From the NCBI GenBank assembly GCA_022450155.1, contig JAKUQR010000025.1, positions 1-43,746 on the forward strand: a stretch of 43,746 nt of DNA. The letters run 5' to 3'. Shown here piece by piece: positions 1 through 8,072 of the stretch (positions are counted from its first letter, which is position 1; each line of letters starts with the position of its first letter). The stretch comes from Gammaproteobacteria bacterium. GTDB taxonomy: Bacteria > Pseudomonadota > Gammaproteobacteria > Arenicellales > UBA868. The notes under the pieces are model-generated. The model saw only the letters and a program-made list of their open reading frames with translations, did no database searches and was not told the origin of the DNA. The translations under genes and the position numbers were made by a program.

Positions 1-72
1 AAAATTCATCTCAACAGTACGATGCGCTATACGCATTTAAGAGCAGAGGGTTTGGTGGAAAGGCTGGGTTAA
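1..72 (+). CDS. 3' end of a tyrosine recombinase (phage-type integrase), gene runs off the left edge
   Basis: The frame is open from base 1 to a TAA at 70-72 and ends MRYTHLRAEGLVERLG. The pattern MRYTH is the usual context of the nucleophilic tyrosine in box II of tyrosine recombinases, so this is the extreme C-terminus of an integrase. Upstream sequence is outside the window, so it cannot be said whether the gene is intact. The stretch from position 21, an ATGCG/CGCAT inverted repeat around CTATA, recurs nearly identically at 16227 and 16725, where it belongs to relics. A functional integrase for the mini-islands further right could be encoded here, but that is inference. Confidence 0.6.
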   Translation, partial: KIHLNSTMRYTHLRAEGLVERLG

Positions 73-134
73 GGGTGTGTGTGCGAGGTATACATCTGTA
101 TCCACCGACCACAGATTATCTGTGTAGGACGCGA

Positions 135-407
135 TTAGAAATTACTCTTGTCTACTTGAGTGGCTCTCTTGTCTAAAACAACATTTATCAACTCCACTTC
201 CAATAAAGAGGAATGGTCAAACCGACCTGTAGTTATTCTGAGGCTAGAATAATCCTCTCCCCATCTATCCACTATTTCACTACCGTGTTCCTTCCATATT
301 TCCATCACTTTTTTTTCTACACCATCTTCATCAAGTGTTTCACTACTAAGGGCAAGGACATATTCCTCTACCCTTGACCGACGATAGGTTAGTTTGTATC
401 TATTCAT
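135..407 (-). CDS. Small hypothetical protein, second gene of an AT-rich pair
   Basis: This is a charged, acidic protein of about 90 residues with no recognised domain. I place the start at the ATG at 407 because it overlaps the stop of the upstream gene by 8 bases (ATGAATAG) and a GGGGA stretch lies before it. ATGs at 413 and 425 are alternatives. The arrangement implies translational coupling with the gene at 400-687. The two proteins resemble each other loosely in size, acidity and spacing of YxxxV and E-rich segments, so they may be distant paralogues. Base composition is more AT-rich than the neighbours, which suggests acquisition. Function is unknown; accessory phage or island proteins are possible. 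Confidence 0.55.
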   Translation of the reverse strand: MNRYKLTYRRSRVEEYVLALSSETLDEDGVEKKVMEIWKEHGSEIVDRWGEDYSSLRITTGRFDHSSLLEVELINVVLDKRATQVDKSNF

Positions 408-687
408 GATCATATTCCCCTTCATCCACCTTCACTACTGAAACTACTTCATAATCATCTACCCATAGTTTCTTCCTCTCTTGTGTTCCAAGGACAAGTT
501 TTATCTCGGTTCTAAATATCGTTCCATCATCATCCAAATATTCTGTGGCATCGTTGTAGCAATACTCATCCACAACATTACTAATCCCTTCCCATTCTTC
601 CTCGACTGATTTGATACTTTTTGCCTCTACAACCACTTCATATTCTTCATATTCCAGTTGCTCAACATACACAATAAAGTTAGTCAT
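400..687 (-). CDS. Small hypothetical acidic protein, first intact gene of the AT-rich pair
   Basis: The protein has 95 residues, is strongly acidic (runs such as EYEEYEVVVEAK near the N-terminus) and has no signal peptide or membrane segment. The start is well supported: a full AGGAGG ribosome binding site lies a few bases upstream of the ATG at 687. Its 3' end overlaps the next gene by 8 bases. A truncated open frame ending at 696 sits just upstream, so these may be the last genes of a longer operon cut at about 850. I do not recognise the family. Confidence 0.6.
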   Translation of the reverse strand: MTNFIVYVEQLEYEEYEVVVEAKSIKSVEEEWEGISNVVDEYCYNDATEYLDDDGTIFRTEIKLVLGTQERKKLWVDDYEVVSVVKVDEGEYDHE

Positions 688-695
688 ATTTCCTC

Positions 696-848
696 CTAAC
701 CTTCTATCAACATATCAAGGTATTTCTTTGCCGACTTACTATTGGTTCCACCTCTCTTGTAAATGTTGTTTAGTTGTCGTTTGTAATTAGACCTTTGGTT
801 ATGGTTAGTTGAGGTGGAGCGACTGGGATAGTCATTCCCAACATCCCA
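696..848 (-). pseudogene. 5'-truncated open frame upstream of the small gene pair
   Basis: On the minus strand an open frame of about 50 codons ends in TAG at 696-698, eight bases before the ATG of the next gene. It encodes a basic, Asn/Lys/Arg-rich peptide ending KSAKKYLDMLIEG. No start codon is present, and the frame enters the repeat at 835-866, where a stop closes it. I read it as the tail of a gene whose front was replaced by the repeat. It has no recognisable domain. It could also be a chance open frame; its tight spacing to the next gene is the main support. Confidence 0.3.
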
Positions 849-866
849 CTAAAACTGTAAACCTTT
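835..866. repeat. Dispersed 28-30 bp repeat, copy 1
   Basis: The motif CCAACATCCCACTAAAACTG followed by TAAACCT recurs with one to three differences at 2231-2260 and 4923-4951. After copies 1 and 2 a second segment related to GGAACAGGCAGAGGAA appears, which also forms the signal-peptide start of the nuclease gene at 4158. Copies 2 and 3 lie 30-50 bases upstream of minus-strand gene starts. Confidence 0.7.
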
Positions 867-923
867 CTGCAGGAACAGACAGAGGAATGTGATGTAAGTT
901 CTTATACCGCTATTGTAGGGTCT

Positions 924-2201
924 TCAGTTGTCCTCATCTGGGTTCGCTAGTCGGTAGATTCCGTCGTTGCGAGACAGGATGTATATTTCCCCCTCTAAAT
1001 CTTGGCCAAAGGAGGTGATATTCAACCCCGTGTCCGCCAAGAGGAGATTGTAGGTCACCGAAGTACCGTCATAACGCATACCCCAAATCTTGCCCGAGCA
1101 GAAGTCACCAAAAACATAAGTTCCAGTCAAGGAGGGTAAGCGGTTTCCCCTATACACGTAACCGCCGGTGACTGAGCACCCGCCCTCTCTTCCGTATTCG
1201 TGCACTGGCAACTCCAGTCTAGAAGTCAGACAATTGGTATTGGGGAAATAACAGTGACTGCCTTCCATCACGTTCCACCCGTAGTTAAGGCCAATGCGAA
1301 CCAGATCTATTTCTTCCCATAGATTTTGACCAACATCGCCCACCCAAATCTCCACGGGTCCTTTCGGCTCGTATTTCTCACTATCGGAATGCCGCGTTTC
1401 ACCGTGCACCATATCAAAAGAAAAACGCCAGGGATTGCGCAGGCCGTAGGCGAAAATCTCCCCGCGGGACCCTTCTATACTGGCAAACGGGTTGCTTGCG
1501 GGTATCTTGTAGCTTTCACTGGCGCTGGCGCTGGAGATGTCAATCCGCAGAATGGCGCCTAAAAGTGTTCCCGTGTTTTGCCCATTGCCAAAAGGGTCTC
1601 CGCCCCATCCACCATCGCCTACGCCTATATATAGATAACCGTAGGGGCCAAAAGCCAGTTGACCCCCATTGTGGTTACCCGCGGGTTGCGGGATTTCTAG
1701 GATTACTAACTCACTTCCAAGATCTGCTAAATCGGGGTCAGCGATGCTAGCTGAGAACCGGGAGACGACGGAGCGGCGAGGATTGGAGGCAGAGTAATAA
1801 ACATAGAAAAAACCGTTGTCTTTAAACTTTGGGTCGAAGGCCATCCCCAGGAGCCCCTCTTCGCTGTTTTTGTTACTAACCTGGCCACTCAGGTCCAGGT
1901 AGACAGGTGCTTGGTTGGCATCTGGCCGGTTGGGGAAGACACGGATAAGACCACCCTGTTCAGTTACAAAGAACCTACCTGAACCGTCTTCTGGTTGTTC
2001 TAGGTTGGTCAAATGCCAGAAATCAAGATTTGGGAAGACACGCTCCACCGCCAAGGGATGCCCGGCCAGCCCAATAAATCCCGAGGCATACACACACTCC
2101 CCCTTGTAGTTGTTCTTGGTGCCTTCAGGACAAGCCGCCCAACTGACAGAAGTCACTGTCAGCAATAGAACGGCTAGAAATAATTTGGAGAGAAATTTCA
2201 T
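924..2201 (-). CDS. Secreted PQQ-dependent sugar dehydrogenase (glucose/sorbosone dehydrogenase family)
   Basis: This is a 425-residue periplasmic beta-propeller enzyme of the soluble aldose dehydrogenase type, which oxidises sugars with pyrroloquinoline quinone. A typical signal peptide occupies residues 1-22, with the AWA/AC junction after TSVSWA. Family motifs appear in order: EEGLLGMAFDP near 114, GNHNGGQLAFGP near 175 with the candidate catalytic histidine, LYIGVGDGG near 190, GLRNPWRFSFD near 263, GDVGQNLWEEID near 298 and NYGWN near 316. The length fits the family. Two early cysteines suggest a disulfide-bonded N-terminal extension. It stands alone and has no PQQ synthesis genes nearby. 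The exact sugar cannot be told from sequence. Confidence 0.88.
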   Translation of the reverse strand: MKFLSKLFLAVLLLTVTSVSWAACPEGTKNNYKGECVYASGFIGLAGHPLAVERVFPNLDFWHLTNLEQPEDGSGRFFVTEQGGLIRVFPNRPDANQAPVYLDLSGQVSNKNSEEGLLGMAFDPKFKDNGFFYVYYSASNPRRSVVSRFSASIADPDLADLGSELVILEIPQPAGNHNGGQLAFGPYGYLYIGVGDGGWGGDPFGNGQNTGTLLGAILRIDISSASASESYKIPASNPFASIEGSRGEIFAYGLRNPWRFSFDMVHGETRHSDSEKYEPKGPVEIWVGDVGQNLWEEIDLVRIGLNYGWNVMEGSHCYFPNTNCLTSRLELPVHEYGREGGCSVTGGYVYRGNRLPSLTGTYVFGDFCSGKIWGMRYDGTSVTYNLLLADTGLNITSFGQDLEGEIYILSRNDGIYRLANPDEDN

Positions 2202-2230
2202 ACCGCTATCTTATTCCTGTTACGAAATTC

Positions 2231-2260
2231 TCCAACATCCCACTAACACCGTAAACCTTT
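2231..2260. repeat. Dispersed 28-30 bp repeat, copy 2
   Basis: Second copy of the CCAACATCCCACTAA...CCGTAAACCT repeat. It lies 30 bp upstream of the start of the sugar dehydrogenase gene and adjoins a signal-peptide relic at 2261-2315. Confidence 0.7.
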
Positions 2261-2315
2261 TAGCACTAGCAACACCACTCTATAGGAACAGGCAGAGGAA
2301 GGTGAGGGGTTTCAT
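2261..2315 (-). pseudogene. Relic of a nuclease-like signal-peptide start
   Basis: On the minus strand an ATG at 2315 begins MKPLTFLCLFL, then a TAG stop, then SGVASA. The intact nuclease gene at 3712-4158 begins MKHIPTFLCLFLLSGVVIA, so this is a decayed copy of the same signal-peptide start, joined to the 28-30 bp repeat. A third, weaker trace is at 867-895. This suggests the start region of that gene was duplicated and scattered. Confidence 0.5.
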
Positions 2316-2562
2316 TGTTGCGGTAATAGGTGAGTTCTACCTAAAGACATGTTGATCGAAGGAATTTCCGGTCAATGCGATCGGGCCATTGCTTTTGGCG
2401 GTAAATCTGGTAGAAGGTATAGATCGTCGCTCGCTGAGGACAGTCTCCGCAACCGGCTGAACTGTGAACCAGTGCTGGTTCGGCCTATAGGAGAATTCAG
2501 TATGATACCTAAATCGCACACGACCCTTCGTAAGATGATGGTTCAAATTATGGCTCTGAAAT

Positions 2563-3351
2563 ATGGCCCAGAGTAGCGACAAGCGCGCGACGGTGCTTCT
2601 GCAACTCACTGACACTCACCTGCATGCCGAACAAAACAGCCGAATGTGCGGTGTCAGCACGCAGGAAACCTTTCTTGATGTACTGAACCATATCCGCAAG
2701 GACTCCCGGTGGCCGCCGGATGCTATCGTCGTCACAGGAGACATCGTTCAGGATAAGAGCCGAGCCGGTTATCAGCGCTTTCGGGAAACGCTCCAGGCCT
2801 TCGGCCTGCCCGTATTCTGCATCCCGGGCAATCACGACGATCCGGTTCTCATGACTGAGCTGCTGATGACGTCGCCGTTTCAACTGTGCGGCGACGTGAA
2901 GCTGGGTGAGTGGCGCGTCATGCTGCTCAGCACGTTTCAGAAGGGAGAGGACGCGGGCGCGCTCGGTCACGATGGACTCGCCGTCCTGGAAGAGTCGTTG
3001 TCAAGATACTCGGAAGAGCAAGTCTTGATCTGCATTCATCATCAGCCGCTCCCCATGGGCAGCGCATGGCTGGACGAGGTCGGCTTACGCGATGCACAGG
3101 AGTTTCTGGAAACCATTGATCGACATGATCAGGTGCGAGCCGTGCTCTGGGGGCATGTTCATCAGGCATCCGATCGAGAGCGAAACAACGTGCGTTTCTT
3201 GAGCACGCCATCCACGTGCTTCCAGTTCCTGCCCGACAGCGATTTGTTTGCACTCGACAGTCGCCCGCCAGGCATGAGATGGCTGGTACTGGAACCCGAC
3301 GGTAAGATAACGACAGAGGTTGACTGGGTCGACGCGGCGGATCGAATGTAA
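2563..3351 (+). CDS. cpdA: 3',5'-cyclic-AMP phosphodiesterase CpdA
   Basis: This is a 262-residue cytoplasmic class III cyclic-nucleotide phosphodiesterase of the calcineurin-like metallophosphoesterase fold. The metal-binding motifs are all present in order: DTH at 17-19, GD at 59-60, GNHD at 89-92, HH at 159-160 and GHVH at 197-200. Length and motif spacing match CpdA/Icc proteins, which hydrolyse cAMP to AMP. The start at 2563 gives the right N-terminus, although no clear ribosome binding site precedes it. In many gammaproteobacteria cpdA sits near nudF and parE genes, but none of these is seen here. A truncated TraB-like frame follows immediately. Confidence 0.88.
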   Translation: MAQSSDKRATVLLQLTDTHLHAEQNSRMCGVSTQETFLDVLNHIRKDSRWPPDAIVVTGDIVQDKSRAGYQRFRETLQAFGLPVFCIPGNHDDPVLMTELLMTSPFQLCGDVKLGEWRVMLLSTFQKGEDAGALGHDGLAVLEESLSRYSEEQVLICIHHQPLPMGSAWLDEVGLRDAQEFLETIDRHDQVRAVLWGHVHQASDRERNNVRFLSTPSTCFQFLPDSDLFALDSRPPGMRWLVLEPDGKITTEVDWVDAADRM

Positions 3352-3356
3352 GGCTG

Positions 3357-3653
3357 TTGATACCCGCTCTGTTGGTGCTATCGGCTGCCGAGTGGGGCAA
3401 GCCGTCGGTCTGGCGCGTGACGGGCGATCGTGCCGGTGAGCTCTGGTCGCTCGGCTCGGTCCACAACCTGCGTCAGGAAATCTATCCGCTTCCGCCAGAT
3501 GTCGATCGCCTCTATCAACGAGCTGACATCGTCGTTATAGAACTCGACCTGCAACAAGAGAACCAACAGTTGAAATCAGCCAAGGCAGAGCAGATGGGAG
3601 CTCTGCTGGCATGGGTAACGATGCTGGAGGGAATTCAGGTGGCGGCAATATAA
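3357..3653 (+). pseudogene. Truncated TraB/GumN-family protein
   Basis: The frame starts at a TTG six bases after cpdA and runs 98 codons. Residues 13-55 follow the TraB/GumN N-terminal pattern: a W-x-V-T-G-D segment, LWSLGSVHNL, YPLPPDVDRLYQRADIVVIELDL. Family members have about 280-300 residues and carry a second conserved half, which is missing here. The frame ends within unrelated sequence at 3653, so the gene is 3'-truncated. Intact members are often exported, heme- or metal-associated proteins of poorly defined role. The break may mark a recombination junction before the convergent nuclease gene. Confidence 0.6.
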
Positions 3654-3711
3654 AGAACCATTATCTACCGGAGAACCCTGCTACGACAGGATTTTCTTTT
3701 GCCAGAACAAA

Positions 3712-4158
3712 TCAGGTGTTTGGATGTAAAAGGTGATCCCAGTAAATGCCTTTGTTTTTCTGTCGTGCGCTTTGTTCGTTGGGAACATACTGAATTGAAT
3801 ATTTGCGAGAAGCTAGAGCCATCCCGGCTTCAACTATTGCTGCATTCAGATCCGTTGTTTTTAGGTAGCAAACAGCGATGAGTTTTCCATATTGATCAGT
3901 CGTATCACCTTTGCAAGTGATGATCTGATTATTGATTAGAGTGTTCAGCGTCTTCGTCGATTCTTGTCCGCATGACCATGCTTGCCCAGTCTTCCAACAC
4001 TTTTGTTTCTGTTCTGGTGCGTCGATGCCATGCAGGCGGATACGGATGTCGCCTATCTTTACCGTATCGCCGTCAGTGACGTGGGCTTTACCTGTAATGT
4101 CAGCAATTACAACACCACTAAGCAAGAACAGGCAGAGGAATGTGGGGATGTGCTTCAT
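3712..4158 (-). CDS. Exported thermonuclease-like protein (SNase domain)
   Basis: This 148-residue protein has a signal peptide (residues 1-19, ending VVIA) and a single staphylococcal-nuclease domain (21-141). Visible family residues are DGDT at 29-32, RLHGIDAPE at 41-49 with the catalytic arginine, aspartate and glutamate, and DQYGK at 88-92. In the prototype enzyme the last motif carries a second catalytic arginine; here it is lysine (K92), so activity may be altered. Four cysteines in the mature part suggest disulfides. The likely role is an extracytoplasmic nuclease. It stands alone on the minus strand, and its start region is duplicated as a relic near 2300. Confidence 0.8.
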   Translation of the reverse strand: MKHIPTFLCLFLLSGVVIADITGKAHVTDGDTVKIGDIRIRLHGIDAPEQKQKCWKTGQAWSCGQESTKTLNTLINNQIITCKGDTTDQYGKLIAVCYLKTTDLNAAIVEAGMALASRKYSIQYVPNEQSARQKNKGIYWDHLLHPNT

Positions 4159-4229
4159 AGCGCGTTTGTAGCTAATTTCTATTCACCTGGACTCACCGAA
4201 ATCAGAGTAGACCGTTTCAGTAACGGTCC

Positions 4230-4877
4230 TCAGCAATCTTCGACCTTTTTCTCTAGCGTAAAGAGAAGTAGTTCAAACCCTTTTTTCCTGATCATATGGT
4301 CGTACTGGAGGCGATAAGTCAGCACAAGACTGATATGGTCAATCTTGATATCCAAAATCTGCCAATGGCCGTCCGTTGTTCTCCGTAAAACATAATCGAC
4401 CAGCACTGGCGCCTGCCCAGAAACCGGGACGCGGTGACGCAACAGGGCAGTCCCTGCGGACTTATCGAACTCCAGGCTCTCTGGTGGTTTCAACACCAAT
4501 TCCTGATCGGTGTACTCGAACATGGCTGTCGCGTAGGTTCTTATTAGCATCTCCATAAAAGCACGGCTGAACCGATTTCGCATTTGAGGACTGACTGCCT
4601 TGAAATGCTTACCCAGAATGAGTCGGTTGATCTTGTCGATCGCAAACAGCGGTAGGACAAGACGATTTACTACGGAATACAGCTGGCACTTATCGGCTTC
4701 ATATTTTGGCCGGTTATTACTGAGTTCATCCAGCAACTGGTCTACGGTCTCACGTAGCAACGTGCCAGGCCTCTGCTCTGCTTGAGCGGGCTGTGCTGCT
4801 ACAAATACAACCAACATAACAGCTAACAACATTGTCCAAGGCACACACATCCCAAAGCGGTTGAACAGGCGTGTCAT
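4230..4877 (-). CDS. MlaC/Ttg2D-family phospholipid-binding periplasmic protein
   Basis: This is a 215-residue exported protein. A long hydrophobic N-terminal segment ending QPAQA near residue 33 is a signal peptide. The mature part follows the MlaC (toluene-tolerance Ttg2) family: a helical first half with LVLPLFAIDKINRLILGKHF and FMEMLIRTYATAMFEY, then strands VLVDYVLRRTTDGHWQILDIKIDHISL near 160-185. MlaC carries phospholipids between the outer-membrane MlaA complex and the inner-membrane MlaFEDB transporter. No other mla gene is adjacent, so this is an orphan copy. The last dozen residues (ending EKKVEDC) look unlike the family and may be a replaced tail. Confidence 0.78.
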   Translation of the reverse strand: MTRLFNRFGMCVPWTMLLAVMLVVFVAAQPAQAEQRPGTLLRETVDQLLDELSNNRPKYEADKCQLYSVVNRLVLPLFAIDKINRLILGKHFKAVSPQMRNRFSRAFMEMLIRTYATAMFEYTDQELVLKPPESLEFDKSAGTALLRHRVPVSGQAPVLVDYVLRRTTDGHWQILDIKIDHISLVLTYRLQYDHMIRKKGFELLLFTLEKKVEDC

Positions 4878-4922
4878 CTCCCCATCTTAAATCCAAATAG
4901 TTATGTAGTAGATAAGTTTAAT

Positions 4923-4951
4923 TCCCAACATCCCACTAAAACCGTAAACCT
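4923..4951. repeat. Dispersed 28-30 bp repeat, copy 3
   Basis: Third copy of the CCCAACATCCCACTAAAACC plus GTAAACCT repeat, 46 bp upstream of the MlaC-like gene start. It is nearly identical to copies 1 and 2. Confidence 0.7.
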
Positions 4952-5029
4952 CTTCACCTTAATAGAGTGATATGGCGAGACTATGGTAAGGAGATGGGAT
5001 TGGTAGTTAATTATCGTAGGCGTAGTCAC

Positions 5030-5078
5030 TTACTTCGGGAGGCAGGGGCCGGAGGTTCGAATCCAGCCGCGCCCACCA
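5030..5078 (+). other. Decayed tRNA 3' fragment (Pro-CGG-like), probable attachment core
   Basis: The sequence TTCGGGA, an anticodon loop that would read CGG, is followed by a variable region, the T-loop TTCGAAT and GCGCCCACCA with encoded CCA at 5076-5078. The anticodon and T stems carry mismatches, and no 5' half of a tRNA is present upstream. This fits a tRNA 3' end left behind as an integration-site copy rather than a working gene. The antisense strand is read through by the molybdopterin gene. The isoacceptor assignment is tentative. Confidence 0.55.
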
Positions 5079-7573
5079 TTTTCCACTGCTTTTAGGCCAG
5101 TTCCGCTGGCCCCTTCCTGCTCCGAATTTGTCGTGTGCTGAAAACGTGCTGAAACTGAGTCCATTCCTGTCCCTTCCAGTTCTTCTAGATCCTGCTGCTT
5201 GGCAAGTCGTGTGACCTGACACAGACCGGATCGGTGTGGGACAGAACCGCTGATTGGGTCAGCTTCCGTATCATCAACAAGCAGATTGAAGTTGGCACTG
5301 TGCTCGCCAAGTATCGGGTATCCTGGTTTGCCGAGTGCTTCGCACGCCTGCCACCAGCCATGCTGACCCATCACCGTGTCGGGCCGTAGCCAGGCGTTCA
5401 ATCGCGCACGCGCATGGGCGCTACCTGACGGTGTGCTAATCCGGACCCAGTCGCCATCTTGAATATCGCGTGCCTGGGCGGCGTCCGGGTGTATCTCCAT
5501 GACAGGATCCGGCAACATGCGACGCAAAGATGGCAAGTTTCTATGCTGACTGTGGCAGAACTGATGAGGCTTTGTGGAGCCCAGAACCAGCGGAAACTCA
5601 GCCAGCAGTTCGGGTCGACTTACTGGACTGAGCGCCGGCTCGACGTAATCCGGCAGGGGTGAATATCCGTGAGTCCTGAACGTCTCGGACCAGATCTCAA
5701 TTCGCCCGCTGGGCGTGGCAAAACCGACCTCCTGACTGGCATCCTGGATAGATTCAGGATCAGCATTCATCCCTTGAGGGTTGGCGCGGAGTGTCTCCAA
5801 CGACAGGCCCGTTGCTGACAGGTATTCGCGCAGCGCAGCCTCCTGGTCACCGTCCCAGAAGACATCGCTTAGCCCCAGGCGCTTAGCGAGCTGGAATGCG
5901 ATCCAGCCGTCGTCACGCGACTCACCGCGGCTCGGAATGACCGCGGGCCTTAACTGGACCCATGACTGGGCCTGAGGGCTGATCTCGAACCCCGCCCGCA
6001 GCACCTCGCGCTCCCAAGGCGAATTGACGGGCAGAAAGATGTCCGCGTATGCAGCGGTCGGGTTGAGAAACAGATCAGCATGCACCTGAAAGTCGAGCAT
6101 CTCCAGTGCTTCGGCACCTCGACGGGTTCCCGCATGTGAAACAAGCAGGTTGGCGCCAAAAGTCAGAAGGCTGCGCACAGGATAGGGGTCGGCTTCGATG
6201 ATCGCACGGTAGAGATCGTCCGATGTACACCAACCGTCCTTCGGCGGTCCCAGTGGCTTACTGGCAAGACCGAGTGTCAAAGCCCGCTGGCGCGAAGTCC
6301 TCAGCGCCAAGCCTGATAGATCAGGAACCGGCAACCTGGCAGCCTGATAATTGCCTCCGACCCGTCCGAGACTGCCCGTCAGCGTATAAAGCAGCGTAAT
6401 TGCACGGGCCGTCTGGGTTGCGTTGGTATGCTGGCCCACACCGGACCAGGCATACCATGACACGGGTCGCGACGCCCAGATTAACCTGGCAGTCTCAATC
6501 ACTTGAGCTGCGGGTACACCCGTGATGACCTCGACTTTCGGCGGCGAATAGTCTTTGCACAATACGGCGTAGTGATCAAAAACTGGTCGACAAATAACCG
6601 GTCCAGTCAGAGTGTTGACCTCGACCTCACCTTCGAGAAGCCAGTCGGGTGAAGAATCGCCTGTAGATACCGACCGGCCTAGCGGCACGGGAGCTGAACA
6701 CGCTTGATCCCAGCCCACGCAAGCGGAGATAGAACCGTTTCGAGAAAAGTCTGCTTCAACCAGCAGCCGCTTTTCCTTAGGGTGAACCAGCGCCGGGCCA
6801 TTGCTTTGACGACGCAAAAAGTCGGCGTCGTAGGTGCCTTCTGCAATCATCAGATGGGCAAGGCCGAGTGCGAGCGCGCCGTCGGTACCGGGGCGAACCT
6901 GTAACCACTGGTCGGCCTTCACTCCAGGTCCGCTTCGTTTAGGATCCACCACGATAGTACGCGCCCCGCGACGTTTGGCGTCGGCCAGGCGTTGCGCCTG
7001 CGCCAACCAGGAGCCATTCGGGTTATATCCCCACAGAAGAATACAGCCAGCATGGTCAAGGTCAGGCACACCAACACCGGTGCCAAATGTGTAAGTAGGT
7101 GCCACATCTTTATGCCAGTTACAGATCTCAGTCCCGTAGCAGTTGTTAGCGCTGCCAAAGGCGTGCATCAACCGCTCGACCCAGTGGATAGAGTCCGATA
7201 TGGCAGTACCGCTCGGGGTAGTAATGGCAAAGGCAACGCTCTCTGGGCCAAATTGGCGAGCATTTTCCAGCAGCTGCGACGCCGTAGTGTCGAGCGCCTC
7301 ATCCCAGCTGATGCGAGACCAGCCCGGATCACTGTCCCCTTTCGGTCGGGTCCGTTTCATCGGGTAAAGTATCCGATCGGCACTGTAGACCAGTTCCGGC
7401 GCCGCCTGACCCTTGGCACACAGTGATCGGCCGGTGGGGTGGTCGCGATCCGGCTCAACCGCAGTCAATCGGCCATCGCGGACAATCGAAATACACCCAC
7501 AGCGTGACCGACAAAGCGCACACCAGCCGTGTACCCTACGGTCCGCGCTAATGCTGTTTGCTACTGTGCTCAC
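5030..7573 (-). CDS. Molybdopterin (bis-MGD) oxidoreductase with an attachment-site-encoded tail
   Basis: This 847-residue protein belongs to the DMSO-reductase/formate-dehydrogenase superfamily. An N-terminal [4Fe-4S] motif is formed by C18, C21, C25 and C52 (GWCALCRSRC, then SLCAKG). NNCYGTEICNWHKD near 143-156 includes C151, a plausible molybdenum ligand. Cofactor-binding segments follow (WGYNPNGSW, IVVDPKRSG), and the C-terminal domain shows EFPLVLGSTKPHQFCHSQHRNL and DWVRISTPSG. There is no Tat signal, so it is probably cytoplasmic. The natural family ending lies near residue 792; the last 55 residues are read from the repeat module and the tRNA fragment. The substrate is unknown. No electron-transfer subunit adjoins it. 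Confidence 0.82.
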   Translation of the reverse strand: MSTVANSISADRRVHGWCALCRSRCGCISIVRDGRLTAVEPDRDHPTGRSLCAKGQAAPELVYSADRILYPMKRTRPKGDSDPGWSRISWDEALDTTASQLLENARQFGPESVAFAITTPSGTAISDSIHWVERLMHAFGSANNCYGTEICNWHKDVAPTYTFGTGVGVPDLDHAGCILLWGYNPNGSWLAQAQRLADAKRRGARTIVVDPKRSGPGVKADQWLQVRPGTDGALALGLAHLMIAEGTYDADFLRRQSNGPALVHPKEKRLLVEADFSRNGSISACVGWDQACSAPVPLGRSVSTGDSSPDWLLEGEVEVNTLTGPVICRPVFDHYAVLCKDYSPPKVEVITGVPAAQVIETARLIWASRPVSWYAWSGVGQHTNATQTARAITLLYTLTGSLGRVGGNYQAARLPVPDLSGLALRTSRQRALTLGLASKPLGPPKDGWCTSDDLYRAIIEADPYPVRSLLTFGANLLVSHAGTRRGAEALEMLDFQVHADLFLNPTAAYADIFLPVNSPWEREVLRAGFEISPQAQSWVQLRPAVIPSRGESRDDGWIAFQLAKRLGLSDVFWDGDQEAALREYLSATGLSLETLRANPQGMNADPESIQDASQEVGFATPSGRIEIWSETFRTHGYSPLPDYVEPALSPVSRPELLAEFPLVLGSTKPHQFCHSQHRNLPSLRRMLPDPVMEIHPDAAQARDIQDGDWVRISTPSGSAHARARLNAWLRPDTVMGQHGWWQACEALGKPGYPILGEHSANFNLLVDDTEADPISGSVPHRSGLCQVTRLAKQQDLEELEGTGMDSVSARFQHTTNSEQEGASGTGLKAVENGGRGWIRTSGPCLPK
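5135..5188. repeat. Arm-like repeat module 1
   Basis: GTGCTG occurs at 5135 and 5146, exactly 11 bp apart. It is followed by 10-bp units beginning GTCC, GTCC and GTTC at 5159, 5169 and 5179. The module lies 57 bp after the CCA of the tRNA fragment and overlaps the coding tail of the molybdopterin enzyme. Its architecture matches modules 2-8. Confidence 0.7.
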
Positions 7574-7757
7574 TTATAGGTCGTTTTGAGAGAATAACTC
7601 AGCGTCCTGTTCAGATTTGCGAACGCAATTTACTACTACTGGCGGATGTTAACTGACCCGCCTGGTCTCGCGCTATATTGCTGGCCCTTGCGTCAGACAC
7701 TCTATTTACATCCGGCCATGAGAATTCGGCTTTCCAACAACATTTAACACCGAGGCA

Positions 7758-8072
7758 ATGCTCATTATGACGGAGAACAGACCAACGGTGGTGCCCACGA
7801 TTCAGATTGATAACGCCAAATCCCGCGTAACCGAGTGGCGCTTCGCGCCAAACGCTGAGACCGGGTGGCACAGGCACGCATACGACTACGTCGTCATACC
7901 AATGGTCACAGGGCAGTTGTTACTCAAGACTTCCGATGACCCCGTCACAGCAGATCTGGTCACCGGCAACTCGTACTTCCGCCAAGCCGGGGTGGAACAC
8001 AATGTGATAAACAACAACGACTATGAATTTGTTTTCGTGGAAGTCGAGATAAAGCAGACCCATCACAACTGA
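7758..8072 (+). CDS. Small single-domain cupin
   Basis: This 104-residue protein contains one cupin barrel. The first metal-binding motif is WHRHAYDYVVIPMVTG at 37-52, supplying two histidines, and the second contains GVEHNVIN with H81. The size and sequence recall BauB-like cupins found with amino-acid and amine catabolism genes. It probably binds a metal and acts as a small dioxygenase-like or isomerase-like enzyme, but no substrate can be assigned. The start may be the ATG at 7758 or the one at 7767. It is divergent from the molybdopterin gene, with about 185 bp between them, and shares its mini-island. Confidence 0.75.
   Translation: MLIMTENRPTVVPTIQIDNAKSRVTEWRFAPNAETGWHRHAYDYVVIPMVTGQLLLKTSDDPVTADLVTGNSYFRQAGVEHNVINNNDYEFVFVEVEIKQTHHN

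Noticed and set aside
2349-2576. Plus-strand 75-codon frame before cpdA
   Set aside because: Its composition and lack of motif suggest noncoding sequence; it was considered as a DUF1249 remnant, but no matching pattern was found.
2927-3466. Minus-strand frame of 179 codons opposite cpdA
   Set aside because: It is rich in Arg, Pro and Ser, shows no domain and overlaps the conserved cpdA motifs, so it is antisense.
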